Source: Methylobacterium bullatum (GTDB lineage: Bacteria; Pseudomonadota; Alphaproteobacteria; Rhizobiales; Beijerinckiaceae). Taken from it: a stretch of 48,137 nucleotides of DNA. Position 1 is the stretch's first letter, and every line of letters begins with the position of its first letter. Made by a program: the position numbers and the translations under genes. Where the stretch lies: the NCBI RefSeq assembly GCF_014845095.1, contig NZ_NKUG01000044.1, positions 1 through 48,137 of the forward strand, written 5' to 3'. Under the pieces are notes generated by a model. That model was not told the origin of the DNA and did not search any database. It saw only the letters and a list, made by a program, of their open reading frames with translations. Below are positions 1 to 7,686 of this stretch, piece after piece.

Positions 1-1
1 T

Positions 2-186
2 GTTTCCATCAACCTAAGCCCCCTATTATACAACCCCCCTTTATTTGGCGGAAGCCTACGATGGTTTAAAGAGACAGGAGTGAATGGGGCGGGATCGGTT
101 GGGTGGGGCTTTATTTGGCTGTGGCGGCTGGGGTTAGCTTTGTGGCTGTGGCGTTGATGGAGGAAACGGGAACGCAGACCATCTAG
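2..186 (+). pseudogene. Frameshifted C-terminal remnant of an MFS transporter
   Basis: Two overlapping reading frames at the window's left edge read like the last membrane segments of a major facilitator (metabolite:H+ symporter-like) protein. The frame starting at base 2 contains YNPPLFGGSLRWFKETG, resembling the conserved YN...LFGG...ETG loop. The frame from base 82 to the TAG at 184-186 gives WVGLYLAVAAGVSFVAVALM followed by EET, a typical last helix plus an acidic end. An in-frame TAA at 67-69 blocks the second frame upstream, so one frameshift near base 80 is needed to join them. The rest lies outside the window. The family call rests on motif resemblance only. Confidence 0.4.
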
Positions 187-327
187 CGAGGCCTAAGGCT
201 CTATTAAATAAAAATTTCGAACAGGCACAACTTGATTGAGCAATTTTGCTTTATTTATTAAAGCTAAAGTATCACATACAGCAGCTATGTATTATATTAA
301 GTTTTTAATTTATATGCGCCTAGCATG
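187..327. other. AT-rich gap, no gene seen
   Basis: Stretch between the transporter remnant and the OLD-family gene, with long A/T runs (for example around 206-220 and 240-315), unlike the GC-rich remainder. It lies downstream of both flanking genes, which converge here. I see no coding frame and no clear hairpin terminator. Confidence 0.5.
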
Positions 328-1995
328 TTAAGAGACCCCAGCTCGACCCTCATCAGCAACCCAAGCACTAACTTTTCGGAGAAAAGCCCAAACATCGTCG
401 CCTTTCGGCGTCATATATTTATCATCTGCAGGGTTTGATCCCATGGCACGAAAAATATTGGCTAGCCACTTGGACTTGTCGCGTGCCACCCCTGTCGATC
501 CGAGCCAGCTTTCGACTTCACCCGCCCTCACTGTGAACAGCCCGTATCGATCCATTGTATCAAGGAACTCGCTCGCAGCCTTCATCTCTTCTCCATCTAG
601 TAAATTGATACCTCCAAGGCGCTTGTAGTTTCTTCCGTCGGCTTCAAGAAATTTTCTTACTTGTCGGCGCTCGGCCAGTTTGCCTTCATACAAACCGCTC
701 GGCAAACCCGCGGCTTCCAAGTATTTCACGGCAACTTGGCCGTCCTCCTTGATCCAATCAATATCGAGTAGCATCGCGGTTGGTATGCCGATTTTACGCA
801 GCGGACGCGCAAGTTCAGCGGCTGATTGTTTGCTATGGGCATTGAGAAATATTGCATGCTTAACAGCGCCATTACTATATCTTTCTAGTCTATTATTTAT
901 CTCGTCGTAAAATGCGCTATCACTCGCACCCTCTACAATTATCGCACTTTGATAGAACAACGCCGACAAAACGCCAACTGACCTAAAAAGTGGATCGTTC
1001 ATCATTTCGCTTAACTTGCTAGCGGGCAATAGCCGTACATTTGATAACCCGCCGTGGTAAGTTAATCGCACAACATCGACTTCCTCTCCCGAGGCGAGAC
1101 AGCCCATAAGAAAATCTGGACTATGAGTTGCGATAAATACTTGCTTATCTAACGAAATGTTAGCCGCAATCTCTCTTCCTAATGCGTATTGGAGACTTTT
1201 ATGAAGGAACGCTTCGGGTTCATCGATAAATAATACTTCTGGATCACCGGCTAATATTTCAGCCATTATACCAATGAATGCCTTAGTGCCATCACTCGCT
1301 GCCGAGACAGGAAGCGCGCGACCATAAAAAGCAACTGATTCGTCATTCAACGATCGCTCGATATCTGTATTTAAGGGCGCATCAACAGAGAGAGCGTAAC
1401 TGAACGTTGACATGCCAGTCGGGTCTACCAGCAGATGGTAATTAAAAGCGGAATAAATGATAGATGATAACTTTTGTCGGAGGCTGTTATTAACAAATAG
1501 GGAGCCTAACGTAGACGCTTGCTGATCTTGTAACCGTTCGGCGCTAGCAGGGTTAATCAGAGAGAGCCGATTTTGACCATCCAAATTTAATGCATATGGA
1601 GCTAGAAGTACTTGAGCAATGGGCTCGTAATTGCCTGTTTGAGTGTACGCGGCTATAGCATGCATAAAAGTTGCCTCGTGCACTTGGCGACGCACGTTCC
1701 CGCGGCCATATGTAACGAGTGGCGAATTGAGTTCCTCGCCAATCTTCTTTTTTAATCGCAGCGAAACACGCTTTTGCTCAATCTCTTCTTGACTAGTTGA
1801 AAGAGCTATATTCTCGAAAATAGAACCACTTCCATTGGCGCGGCCAGTCGCAATAAACTGATACAGCTCACGCAATGCCAGACTTTTGCCGCCATTATTT
1901 GGGCCTATAAATACAGTTATTTTACCAGGTTTGATTTCAAGTGAAGGCTTATTGGGGGATTCTCCGGCCTTAAATCGTAAATTATGAAGTCGCAT
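328..1995 (-). CDS. OLD-family ATPase/TOPRIM nuclease (AAA ATPase)
   Basis: A 555-residue protein with an SMC/ABC-like ATPase followed by a TOPRIM nuclease domain, the layout of OLD (overcoming lysogenization defect) enzymes. Visible motifs are Walker A GPNNGGKS (31-38), a signature-like SDGTKAF (234-240), Walker B LFIDEPE (255-261), an H-loop ATHSPD (289-294), then TOPRIM acidic residues in VEGASD (E355) and LLDIDW (D411, D413). Full-length class 1 OLD proteins are about this size, so it looks intact. The start has a good ribosome site (GAGG seven bases upstream). Relatives act in phage defence, alone or with a helicase as in Gabija; no UvrD-like GajB partner is adjacent. Base composition is clearly more AT-rich than the flanking genes, suggesting transfer. 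Confidence 0.85.
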   Translation of the reverse strand: MRLHNLRFKAGESPNKPSLEIKPGKITVFIGPNNGGKSLALRELYQFIATGRANGSGSIFENIALSTSQEEIEQKRVSLRLKKKIGEELNSPLVTYGRGNVRRQVHEATFMHAIAAYTQTGNYEPIAQVLLAPYALNLDGQNRLSLINPASAERLQDQQASTLGSLFVNNSLRQKLSSIIYSAFNYHLLVDPTGMSTFSYALSVDAPLNTDIERSLNDESVAFYGRALPVSAASDGTKAFIGIMAEILAGDPEVLFIDEPEAFLHKSLQYALGREIAANISLDKQVFIATHSPDFLMGCLASGEEVDVVRLTYHGGLSNVRLLPASKLSEMMNDPLFRSVGVLSALFYQSAIIVEGASDSAFYDEINNRLERYSNGAVKHAIFLNAHSKQSAAELARPLRKIGIPTAMLLDIDWIKEDGQVAVKYLEAAGLPSGLYEGKLAERRQVRKFLEADGRNYKRLGGINLLDGEEMKAASEFLDTMDRYGLFTVRAGEVESWLGSTGVARDKSKWLANIFRAMGSNPADDKYMTPKGDDVWAFLRKVSAWVADEGRAGVS

Positions 1996-2111
1996 TCCAA
2001 CCTCAAGTTATATTTTAAAACGTTGTTTCGCCATTTATACTTATCTCGACAAACCGGCCGAGCTTCAAACATGCCTCCCGAGGGATAATTACTTCAGCAA
2101 CTATGTCGATC

Positions 2112-2669
2112 TCACCCCCGCTCAATCGTCAACCGCTGCACCCCCTTACCCCCCAAAACCGGCCGCTTCGAACTCAAGATCCGGGAATTCACCCCAGTCC
2201 AGCCGATCTCACCCGAGATCCGCCCGTACTCGATCTTGGGGCAGCGGTTCATTACCACGGTGAGGCCCGCCGCCTCGGCGCGGGCGGCGGCTGCATCGTC
2301 GCGGACGCCGAGCTGCATCCAGACGATCTTAGGCAGCACCGGCAGGGCGAGGGCCTCGTCCACGAGGCCACCGGCCGCGTCGGAGTTCCGAAAAATTTCG
2401 ACCATGTCGACCGGGCCGGGGAGGTCGGCGAGGCGGGCGGCGACGGGTTTTCCGAGCAGCATCTGCCCGGCGAGGCCGGGATTGACCGGGATCACGTCGT
2501 AGCCCCGCGAGAGCAGGTATTTCAGCACGATCCAGCTCGGCCGGGCCGGGTTCGCGGACGCGCCCACGAGGGCGATGGTCTTCGTCTCCGTGAGGAGCCG
2601 GCGGATCAGCGCATCGGGATAGCGGTCGTGGCGCGACGGATCATGGCGGACGGCGACGGTGTCGGTCAT
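2112..2669 (-). CDS. CoA-binding domain protein (YccU-like)
   Basis: A 185-residue Rossmann-type CoA-binding protein. The N-terminal part carries the nucleotide-binding turn ALVGASANPARPS (about 33-45), then RGYDVIPVNPG (about 55-65). The C-terminal part contains MNRCPKIEYGR (about 142-152), characteristic of the stand-alone CoA_binding_2 family (E. coli YccU). The biochemical role of these proteins is not settled; they resemble the CoA-binding half of succinyl-CoA synthetase alpha but lack its catalytic domain. It is transcribed divergently from the thioesterase gene, with starts 65 bases apart, so the two may share a control region. CoA and acyl-CoA functions side by side are consistent with a thioester-related role, which is inference. 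Confidence 0.85.
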   Translation of the reverse strand: MTDTVAVRHDPSRHDRYPDALIRRLLTETKTIALVGASANPARPSWIVLKYLLSRGYDVIPVNPGLAGQMLLGKPVAARLADLPGPVDMVEIFRNSDAAGGLVDEALALPVLPKIVWMQLGVRDDAAAARAEAAGLTVVMNRCPKIEYGRISGEIGWTGVNSRILSSKRPVLGGKGVQRLTIERG

Positions 2670-2734
2670 CGGGACTCTTGCGTGACGGGCTCATAGACTT
2701 GTCCGCCATCGCGCCCCGTGCTGCAAGGCGAGCC

Positions 2735-3163
2735 ATGACGACTGCCATGAGCCTGCCTGAGACCATCGCCTTTCTGGAGCGGGACTTCCCGCAGATGAAC
2801 CATGACGGGCCGGCCTTCCACCTCGAATCGGTGGGTCCGCTCTCCGCGCGGATGCGGCTCGACCATCACGAGCGCTTCCTGCGCCCCGGCGGCACCATCT
2901 CCGGCCCGGCCATGATGGCGCTGGCCGATTACGCCCTCTACGCGGCGATCCTCGCCAATATCGGCCCGGTGGGCCTGGCCGTGACGACGAACCTCTCCTT
3001 CAACTTCCTGCGCAAACCCGGCCCCACCGGGCTCGTCGCCGAGGCCACGCTCCTCAAGCTCGGCAAGCGCCTCGCTGTAGGCGAGGCCCGCCTCTTCGCC
3101 ACCGGCTCGGACGACCTCGTCTGCCACGCCACGGGGACGTATTCGATCCCGCCGGAGCGGTGA
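2735..3163 (+). CDS. PaaI-type hotdog thioesterase
   Basis: A 142-residue single hotdog-fold protein of the PaaI/YdiI acyl-CoA thioesterase group. The motif GTISGPAMMALADYALYAAI (about 52-71) is the usual helix with the catalytic acidic residue (the D in ALADYA), followed by the strand TTNLSFNFLRKP. I chose the ATG at 2735 (MTTAMSLPET) over an in-frame start at 2678, because the extra 19 residues look unrelated to the family and would overlap the divergent promoter region. Members hydrolyse short or aromatic acyl-CoA thioesters; the substrate here is unknown. It lies immediately before the palindromic repeat and the mxa block, with nothing indicating a link to methanol oxidation. Confidence 0.8.
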   Translation: MTTAMSLPETIAFLERDFPQMNHDGPAFHLESVGPLSARMRLDHHERFLRPGGTISGPAMMALADYALYAAILANIGPVGLAVTTNLSFNFLRKPGPTGLVAEATLLKLGKRLAVGEARLFATGSDDLVCHATGTYSIPPER

Positions 3164-3171
3164 GTACGTGA

Positions 3172-3298
3172 CCCTCCCCCCTCTGTGGGGGAGGGTGGTC
3201 GCGGAGCGACCGGGAGAGGGGGCGACCTCTCCGGATAGGGCGCTCCCCTCACCCGACCCACTCCGTGGGCCACCCTCTCCCGCAGAGGGGAGAGGGGG
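3172..3298. repeat. Imperfect intergenic palindrome (about 50-bp arms)
   Basis: The left half (CCCCCCTCTGTGGGGGAGGG, then GTGGTCGCGGAGCGACC and GGGAGAGGG) is mirrored by the right half (CCCTCACCCGACCCACTCCG, then TGGGCCACCCTCTCCC and GCAGAGGGGAGAGGGGG). When folded, the arms pair over most of their length. This resembles the dispersed palindromic elements common between genes in alphaproteobacterial genomes. It occupies the gap between the thioesterase and mxaK and is translated in the upstream extension of the mxaK frame, which argues against the longest start for that gene. It could also act as a transcription terminator between the two genes. Confidence 0.75.
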
Positions 3299-3323
3299 AG
3301 TCGGTGCCACGCTCGGCAAGGCT

Positions 3324-3878
3324 TTGCGCCGCGCCCGCCCGCATCTCCTTGTCGTACTTCCCATATTTCTGCTCGTCATCGCCCTCGGCTTCGGCGCGGC
3401 GGCCTGGCGGGCGGCGCGCGACAACGCCGCGATCGCGGCGCTCGCCGCCGGCCGGGACGTCCCGGTCTCCCTCGACGCCCCGGCTCAGCTCCTGCTGGCG
3501 CGGGTTCAGCATCTCGCCCGTCGCGGCGTGACCGAGGAGATCGAGCCGCTGATCGAATCCCTCGACCGCCGGGGCGAGACCGAACTTTCCGCGCGCGCCC
3601 GTTATGCGCTCGGCAATGCCCGCCTGCGCCAGGCCTTCGACCATCTGGAACGGAGCAACCTCGATCCGGCCGGACCGCTCATCACCTTGGCCCGTCAGGA
3701 TTATCGGCGCGCGCTCCAGGGCCGGCCGGACCTGTGGGACGCCAAGTTCAACCTCGACGTGGCCTCGCGCCTGCTCCGCGACTTCCCCGAATTCGACCGC
3801 AAGACCGGCGACGAGCTGAAGGCCGAACCGAAGAAGATCTGGACCGAGATCCCCGGCCAGCCGCGGGGCGAGCCGTGA
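3324..3878 (+). CDS. mxaK: MxaK, methanol dehydrogenase accessory protein
   Basis: A small membrane-anchored protein assigned to MxaK by its size and by its place directly before mxaL, mxaD, mxaE, mxaH and mxaB. An N-terminal hydrophobic helix (LLVVLPIFLLVIALGFGAA) follows a basic stretch. The rest is helical, with the aromatic-rich end GRPDLWDAKFNLDVASRLLR, a TPR-like pattern. In classical clusters MxaA, MxaC, MxaK and MxaL are needed for calcium insertion into methanol dehydrogenase. The start is uncertain: the frame opens with GTG at 3168, but that would translate the palindromic repeat, so I prefer TTG at 3324, giving 184 residues. It overlaps mxaL in a GTGA junction. Confidence 0.75.
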   Translation: MRRARPHLLVVLPIFLLVIALGFGAAAWRAARDNAAIAALAAGRDVPVSLDAPAQLLLARVQHLARRGVTEEIEPLIESLDRRGETELSARARYALGNARLRQAFDHLERSNLDPAGPLITLARQDYRRALQGRPDLWDAKFNLDVASRLLRDFPEFDRKTGDELKAEPKKIWTEIPGQPRGEP

Positions 3879-4864
3879 GCGCGCCCGGCTTGGTCCGGCG
3901 AAACCTGCGCGACCGGCGGTTCCAGCTCCTGGCCGGCGCACTGGCTCTCGTAGCGCTGACTTTCGTCGCTCGCCCCCTGCCGCTGACCCGCAACGGCGTC
4001 GAGATCCTCGCGGTCCTCGACATCACCGGCAGCATGAACGTCCGCGACTACGTCGGGGCGGACGGCAAACCGGCAAGTCGTCTGGAGACGGCGAAGGCGG
4101 CCTTGCGCGAACTCGTCACCTCGCTGCCCTGCGGGTCGCGGGTGGCACTGGGCCTGTTCACCGAGCGCCGGCCGTTCCTCCTGTTCACCCCCATCGAAGT
4201 CTGCGCCGATTTCGCCCCCCTCGACGGGGCGCTGAGCGCCCTGGATTGGCGCATGGCCTGGGAAGGCGACAGCCGCATCTCCGCCGGGCTGTTCCGCTCG
4301 GTGGAGATGGCCGCCAGTCTCGGCACCGACCTCGTCTTCATCACCGATGGCCAGGAAGCGCCGCCCCTGCCGAGCACAGGTGGCCCCGCCTTCGACGGCA
4401 AGCCGGGCGCCGTGCGTGGCCTCATCGTCGGAGCGGGGGCCTACGCCCTGTCGCCGATCCCGCGCTACAACGATCGCGGCCGCGAGACCGGGTTCTACGG
4501 CTCGGGCGACGTCCAGCAGGAGAACCGGTTCGGACCGCCCCCCGCCGATGCCGAGAGCCGCGAGGGCTACAACCCGCGCAACGCCCCCTTCGGCGCCGCG
4601 GCGGCCTCCGGCACCGAGCATCTCTCCTCGGTGCGCGAGCCCTACCTCAAGACTCTCGCTCAGGCGACGGGCCTGACCTACGCCCATCTCGACGGCCCTG
4701 CCGGGCTCGGCCCCGCGCTGGTCCGCGCGGCGACCCCGCGCCCGCTCCCCGGCAGCCTCGACCTGCGCCCCGTCTTCGGCGGGATCGCTCTCGCGCTGAT
4801 CCTCGCCGTCTTCGCCGCCCCTCTGTTCGGGGTCGGCCGTTTTGTCCTGGTAAAGAAGGTCTGA
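3875..4864 (+). CDS. mxaL: MxaL, VWA-domain methanol oxidation protein
   Basis: A 329-residue protein with a von Willebrand factor A domain between two membrane helices. An N-terminal helix (about 17-33) precedes the VWA metal-site motif LDITGSMN (D49, T51, S53), a DxTxS variant of the usual DxSxS; DLVFITDGQEAPPLP later in the domain is the second metal-site region. A C-terminal helix (GGIALALILAVFAAPLFGVG) anchors the end. In methylotrophs MxaL works with MxaA, MxaC and MxaK in calcium loading of methanol dehydrogenase. The GTG start at 3875 overlaps the mxaK stop by four bases, which fixes it better than the longer in-frame start at 3734. Translational coupling is likely. Confidence 0.85.
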   Translation: MSAPGLVRRNLRDRRFQLLAGALALVALTFVARPLPLTRNGVEILAVLDITGSMNVRDYVGADGKPASRLETAKAALRELVTSLPCGSRVALGLFTERRPFLLFTPIEVCADFAPLDGALSALDWRMAWEGDSRISAGLFRSVEMAASLGTDLVFITDGQEAPPLPSTGGPAFDGKPGAVRGLIVGAGAYALSPIPRYNDRGRETGFYGSGDVQQENRFGPPPADAESREGYNPRNAPFGAAAASGTEHLSSVREPYLKTLAQATGLTYAHLDGPAGLGPALVRAATPRPLPGSLDLRPVFGGIALALILAVFAAPLFGVGRFVLVKKV

Positions 4865-4867
4865 TCG

Positions 4868-5419
4868 ATGCGTTTTGCCCTGCCGTCCGCGTTCCTCGCC
4901 CCCCTGGCAGCCACCGCCTTCCTCGCAACCACGGCCCTCGCGCACGGCCCGACGCCGCAGAAGGTGGATCAGTCCATCGCCATCGCGGCAAAGCCCGATG
5001 CCGTCTGGGCCGTGGTCGGCGACTTCGCCGGCATCTCGAACTGGCATCCGGACGTGGCGAAAAGCGTCGGCACCGGCGGCAACGCCTCGGGCGGTCGTCG
5101 CACGCTGACCCTGAAGAACGGCGGCACCCTCGACGAAGGCTTGGACGAGTGGGACGCGGCCAAGCGCAGCTATTCCTACCGCCTCGGCGATGCCGACCTG
5201 AAGGCGCTGCCGGTCTCGTCCTACTCGGCCACGATCACCGTCACGCCGGAGGGCGAGGGCTCGAAGGTCGAGTGGCTCGGCCGCTTCTATCGCGGCGACA
5301 CCGGCAACGAGCCACCGGAGGAGCTCAGCGACGCCGCCGGTAAGGATGCGATGAACCTCTATTTCAGCAACGGGCTCAAGGGTCTGAAGGCGCGCCTGGA
5401 GGGCAAGACGGCGCGATGA
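4868..5419 (+). CDS. mxaD: MxaD, periplasmic SRPBCC-fold protein
   Basis: A 183-residue secreted protein. An N-terminal signal peptide (basic MRF start, hydrophobic LAPLAATAFLATTALA, cleavage near ALAHG) is followed by a polyketide cyclase/SRPBCC domain with AIAAKPDAVWAVVGDFAGIS (about 38-57) and NWHPDVAKS. MxaD in methylotrophs has been linked to efficient electron transfer between methanol dehydrogenase and its cytochrome cL. It begins three bases after the mxaL stop, and its own stop overlaps the mxaE start (ATGA), so it sits inside the transcription unit. Confidence 0.88.
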   Translation: MRFALPSAFLAPLAATAFLATTALAHGPTPQKVDQSIAIAAKPDAVWAVVGDFAGISNWHPDVAKSVGTGGNASGGRRTLTLKNGGTLDEGLDEWDAAKRSYSYRLGDADLKALPVSSYSATITVTPEGEGSKVEWLGRFYRGDTGNEPPEELSDAAGKDAMNLYFSNGLKGLKARLEGKTAR

Positions 5420-6369
5420 CTCCTTTGCGCCCGATGCTCCTTGCCGGTCTCGCCCTGACGCTCTCCACCCCTCGGGTGGAGGCCGGGCCCGTCTATGTGG
5501 CGAGCCAGGGAGCCGGGACGCTGAGCCGCATCGAGGCCGGGGCAACCACGGTCGCGGCCACCATCGCGGTGGGGCAGGGGATCGCGCAGGTGGCGGCCGG
5601 AGCGAACGGCCGCCTCTACCTGAGTCAGCCGGACCACGCGGGGATCGACGTGGTCGACGGGCGAACCCGTGTGGTCCTGCAACGCCTGCCGTTTCCGGGA
5701 CAGGCCTTCGGCATCGCCGCCTCGGCGGACGGGCTGAGCCTCTTCGTCGGCGACTGGGCCGGGGGACGGGTGGTCCGCCTCTCCGCATCGACGGGCGCCG
5801 TCGAGGGCGACTGCCCCGTGGGCAAGGACCCGGCCGGCCTCGTCCTCGACCGCAAGGGACGGCTTTACGTCGCCGACCGCGAGAGCCGGCAGGTCAGTGT
5901 CATCGACGCCGCGCGCATGGAGCGGGTGGCGACGGTGCCGGTGGGCGAGGGGCCGTTCGCCCTCGGGCTGAGCCCCGCCGAAGACAGGCTCTACGTGGCC
6001 AATGTCCGCAGCGGCGACCTCAGCGTCGTCGACACGGGCAGCCTGACGGTGACGGCCACGGTGAGGATCGGCAGGATGCCCTACGGCGTCGCGACTAGCG
6101 AGGACGGCAGCCTCGTCCTCGTCACCAACCAGCAGGCCGGCACCGTCGCGGTGCTCGACTCGGGCAGCCTCGGCCTCAAGGCGACGATCCCGGTCGGGCG
6201 CTACCCCGAAGGGATCGCGGTCGATGGGGCCTTCGCCTATGTGGCGAACTGGTTCTCGGATTCGGTCTCGGTCATCGACCTGAAATCGCTGACGGAAACC
6301 GCCCGCATCCCCGTGGCGGAAGGGCCACGCAGCCTCGCCGTCGGCTCGAACTCGGAGGCGGTGCGATGA
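5416..6369 (+). CDS. mxaE: MxaE, secreted YVTN-type beta-propeller
   Basis: A 317-residue protein with a signal peptide (LLAGLALTLSTPRVEAG) and about seven repeated blades of the YVTN/SMP-30-like type. Recurring units include VYVASQGAGTLSRIEAG, LYVADRESRQVSVIDAARM, LYVANVRSGDLSVVDTGSL, VLVTNQQAGTVAVLDSGSL and AYVANWFSDSVSVIDLKSL. The name comes from its position between mxaD and mxaH; the molecular function of MxaE is not established. The propeller suggests a periplasmic binding scaffold, possibly for a metal or a protein partner, which is inference. It overlaps both neighbours by four bases (ATGA at 5416 and at 6366). Confidence 0.82.
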   Translation: MTPLRPMLLAGLALTLSTPRVEAGPVYVASQGAGTLSRIEAGATTVAATIAVGQGIAQVAAGANGRLYLSQPDHAGIDVVDGRTRVVLQRLPFPGQAFGIAASADGLSLFVGDWAGGRVVRLSASTGAVEGDCPVGKDPAGLVLDRKGRLYVADRESRQVSVIDAARMERVATVPVGEGPFALGLSPAEDRLYVANVRSGDLSVVDTGSLTVTATVRIGRMPYGVATSEDGSLVLVTNQQAGTVAVLDSGSLGLKATIPVGRYPEGIAVDGAFAYVANWFSDSVSVIDLKSLTETARIPVAEGPRSLAVGSNSEAVR

Positions 6370-6896
6370 AACGGATCAGCCACGCGATCCTGTGCCTCCC
6401 CCTCGCCCTGGCGGCCTGCGACAAGGGCGACGAGGCCGGCAGCGAGGCCGCGAGCACCGGCGATCAGGCCCTCGTCGCCACGAAATCCGACGCCGACGTT
6501 CCGACCTGGCTCTCGCATACGGACCCGACCGAGCCGGCCCGGTGGCTCGCGAGCCGCGAGATCGGCAGGCCCGCCGCGGAGGTGGGTTCGCAGACCGAGC
6601 ATCTCCGCCACAGCCTCGCCCGTGCCAAGGAGGTCTTCATTGAGGATCCGCGCATGATGGCCAACCGCATCGTCCAGCTCGGCGAGATGCTGGCCGAGGC
6701 GGGAAAGCCCGAACCCTATGCCGATCTTCTCGACGGGCTGGAGGAGGTCGCCGCCGCGACCCATCGCAAGCAGCTCTTCGGCGAGATGTGCCAGCACTAT
6801 TACAACACCCGCCAGCAGGGAGCCGACCGGGCCACCGCCCTCACGAGGCTGAAGGAGCGCTATTCGCTCCAGGGCGAGGGACGCGTCTCGCCGTGA
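6366..6896 (+). CDS. mxaH: MxaH, predicted lipoprotein of the mxa block
   Basis: A 176-residue protein with a lipoprotein signal peptide: MKRISHAILCLPLALAAC places the lipidated cysteine at position 18 after LALAA. The mature part is helical, with no recognisable enzyme motif. The middle (VGSQTEHLRHSLARAKEVF, MMANRIVQLGEMLAEAG) looks like paired amphipathic helices. It is called MxaH because it lies between mxaE and the response regulator mxaB, as in Methylobacterium extorquens; its role is unknown. The start overlaps the mxaE stop (ATGA) and the stop overlaps the mxaB GTG start (GTGA). Confidence 0.8.
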   Translation: MKRISHAILCLPLALAACDKGDEAGSEAASTGDQALVATKSDADVPTWLSHTDPTEPARWLASREIGRPAAEVGSQTEHLRHSLARAKEVFIEDPRMMANRIVQLGEMLAEAGKPEPYADLLDGLEEVAAATHRKQLFGEMCQHYYNTRQQGADRATALTRLKERYSLQGEGRVSP

Positions 6897-7528
6897 CCGC
6901 CGTTCTCGTGGTGGACGATCATCCCGTGGTCCTGCGCGGCTTCCGGCGCCTCATGGAGGATGCCGGCGTCGAGACCATCCACGAAGCCACCGATATCATG
7001 TCCGCCTACCGGATCTTCCACCGCCTGCGCCCGCCGATGGTGGTGGCCGACCTCAGCCTGCAGGGGGAGGGGCTGTCCGGCCTGTCGCTGATCCGGCGGA
7101 TCCACACCCTCGCGCGGGAGACGCGCATCCTCGCCTTCAGCATGCACAACGACCCGGTGATCGTTTCGCGCGCCCTGGAGAGCGGCGCCATCGGCTACGT
7201 CTTCAAGGATGTTCGGACAGCGGAATTCCTCAAGGCCTTCGAAGCGGTACGCGCCGGGCGAAGCTACCTCGATCACGACCTCGCGGTAGAGATCGCAGTT
7301 CTGCAGGCCGGAGCCCGCCGCTCGCCCCTGGCGGATCTGAGCAACCGAGAGCGTGAGATCCTTTCCCTCCTCAGCCGTGGGACCTCGTATCAGAGCATCG
7401 CCGACACATTGTCGATCAAGTACCGCACTGTCCTCAACACCTGTTCCGCCATGCGTCAGAAGCTCGGCGTCCGGACCTTGGCCGATCTCATTCGCTTTGC
7501 CGTGGACCAGGAAAAACGGGTGCGCTGA
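6893..7528 (+). CDS. mxaB: MxaB, NarL/LuxR-type response regulator
   Basis: A 211-residue two-domain response regulator. The receiver domain contains LVVDDHP (acidic pocket D8, D9), the likely phosphoacceptor D53 in VVADLSLQGEG, and the conserved lysine in YVFKDV. The C-terminal LuxR-type helix-turn-helix runs through LSNREREILSLLSRGTSYQS and ends in MRQKLGVRTLADLIRFAV. In M. extorquens MxaB is one of the regulators needed for methanol dehydrogenase expression and closes the mxa cluster, as here. The GTG start at 6893 overlaps mxaH by four bases; an in-frame ATG at 6788 would run deep into mxaH. No sensor kinase is adjacent. Confidence 0.85.
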   Translation: MTAVLVVDDHPVVLRGFRRLMEDAGVETIHEATDIMSAYRIFHRLRPPMVVADLSLQGEGLSGLSLIRRIHTLARETRILAFSMHNDPVIVSRALESGAIGYVFKDVRTAEFLKAFEAVRAGRSYLDHDLAVEIAVLQAGARRSPLADLSNREREILSLLSRGTSYQSIADTLSIKYRTVLNTCSAMRQKLGVRTLADLIRFAVDQEKRVR

Positions 7529-7558
7529 ACCGCGTTCTCGACACCCGACGCATCGACC

Positions 7559-7581
7559 ATCCTTCGCCGTTTGCGAAGGAT
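7559..7581 (+). terminator. Stem-loop after mxaB
   Basis: A perfect nine-base inverted repeat, ATCCTTCGC and GCGAAGGAT, with a five-base loop lies 30 bases after the mxaB stop. No T-run follows, so it may be a weak or Rho-assisted terminator or a stabilising 3' end. Confidence 0.5.
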
Positions 7582-7686
7582 CGGTCGGCGACATCCGAAT
7601 TGCGAACCACTCCAATTCGAGATCAATGTCCGCGCGGTGAGACGGGAGACCCATTCTGCCCGGCTCCAGCGGAGCATTCCCCGCAG

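Noticed and set aside
3701..5788. Long minus-strand open frame (695 codons) across mxaK-mxaE
   Set aside because: It is arginine-rich, has no family motif and is antisense to five clear genes; it is a GC-bias shadow.
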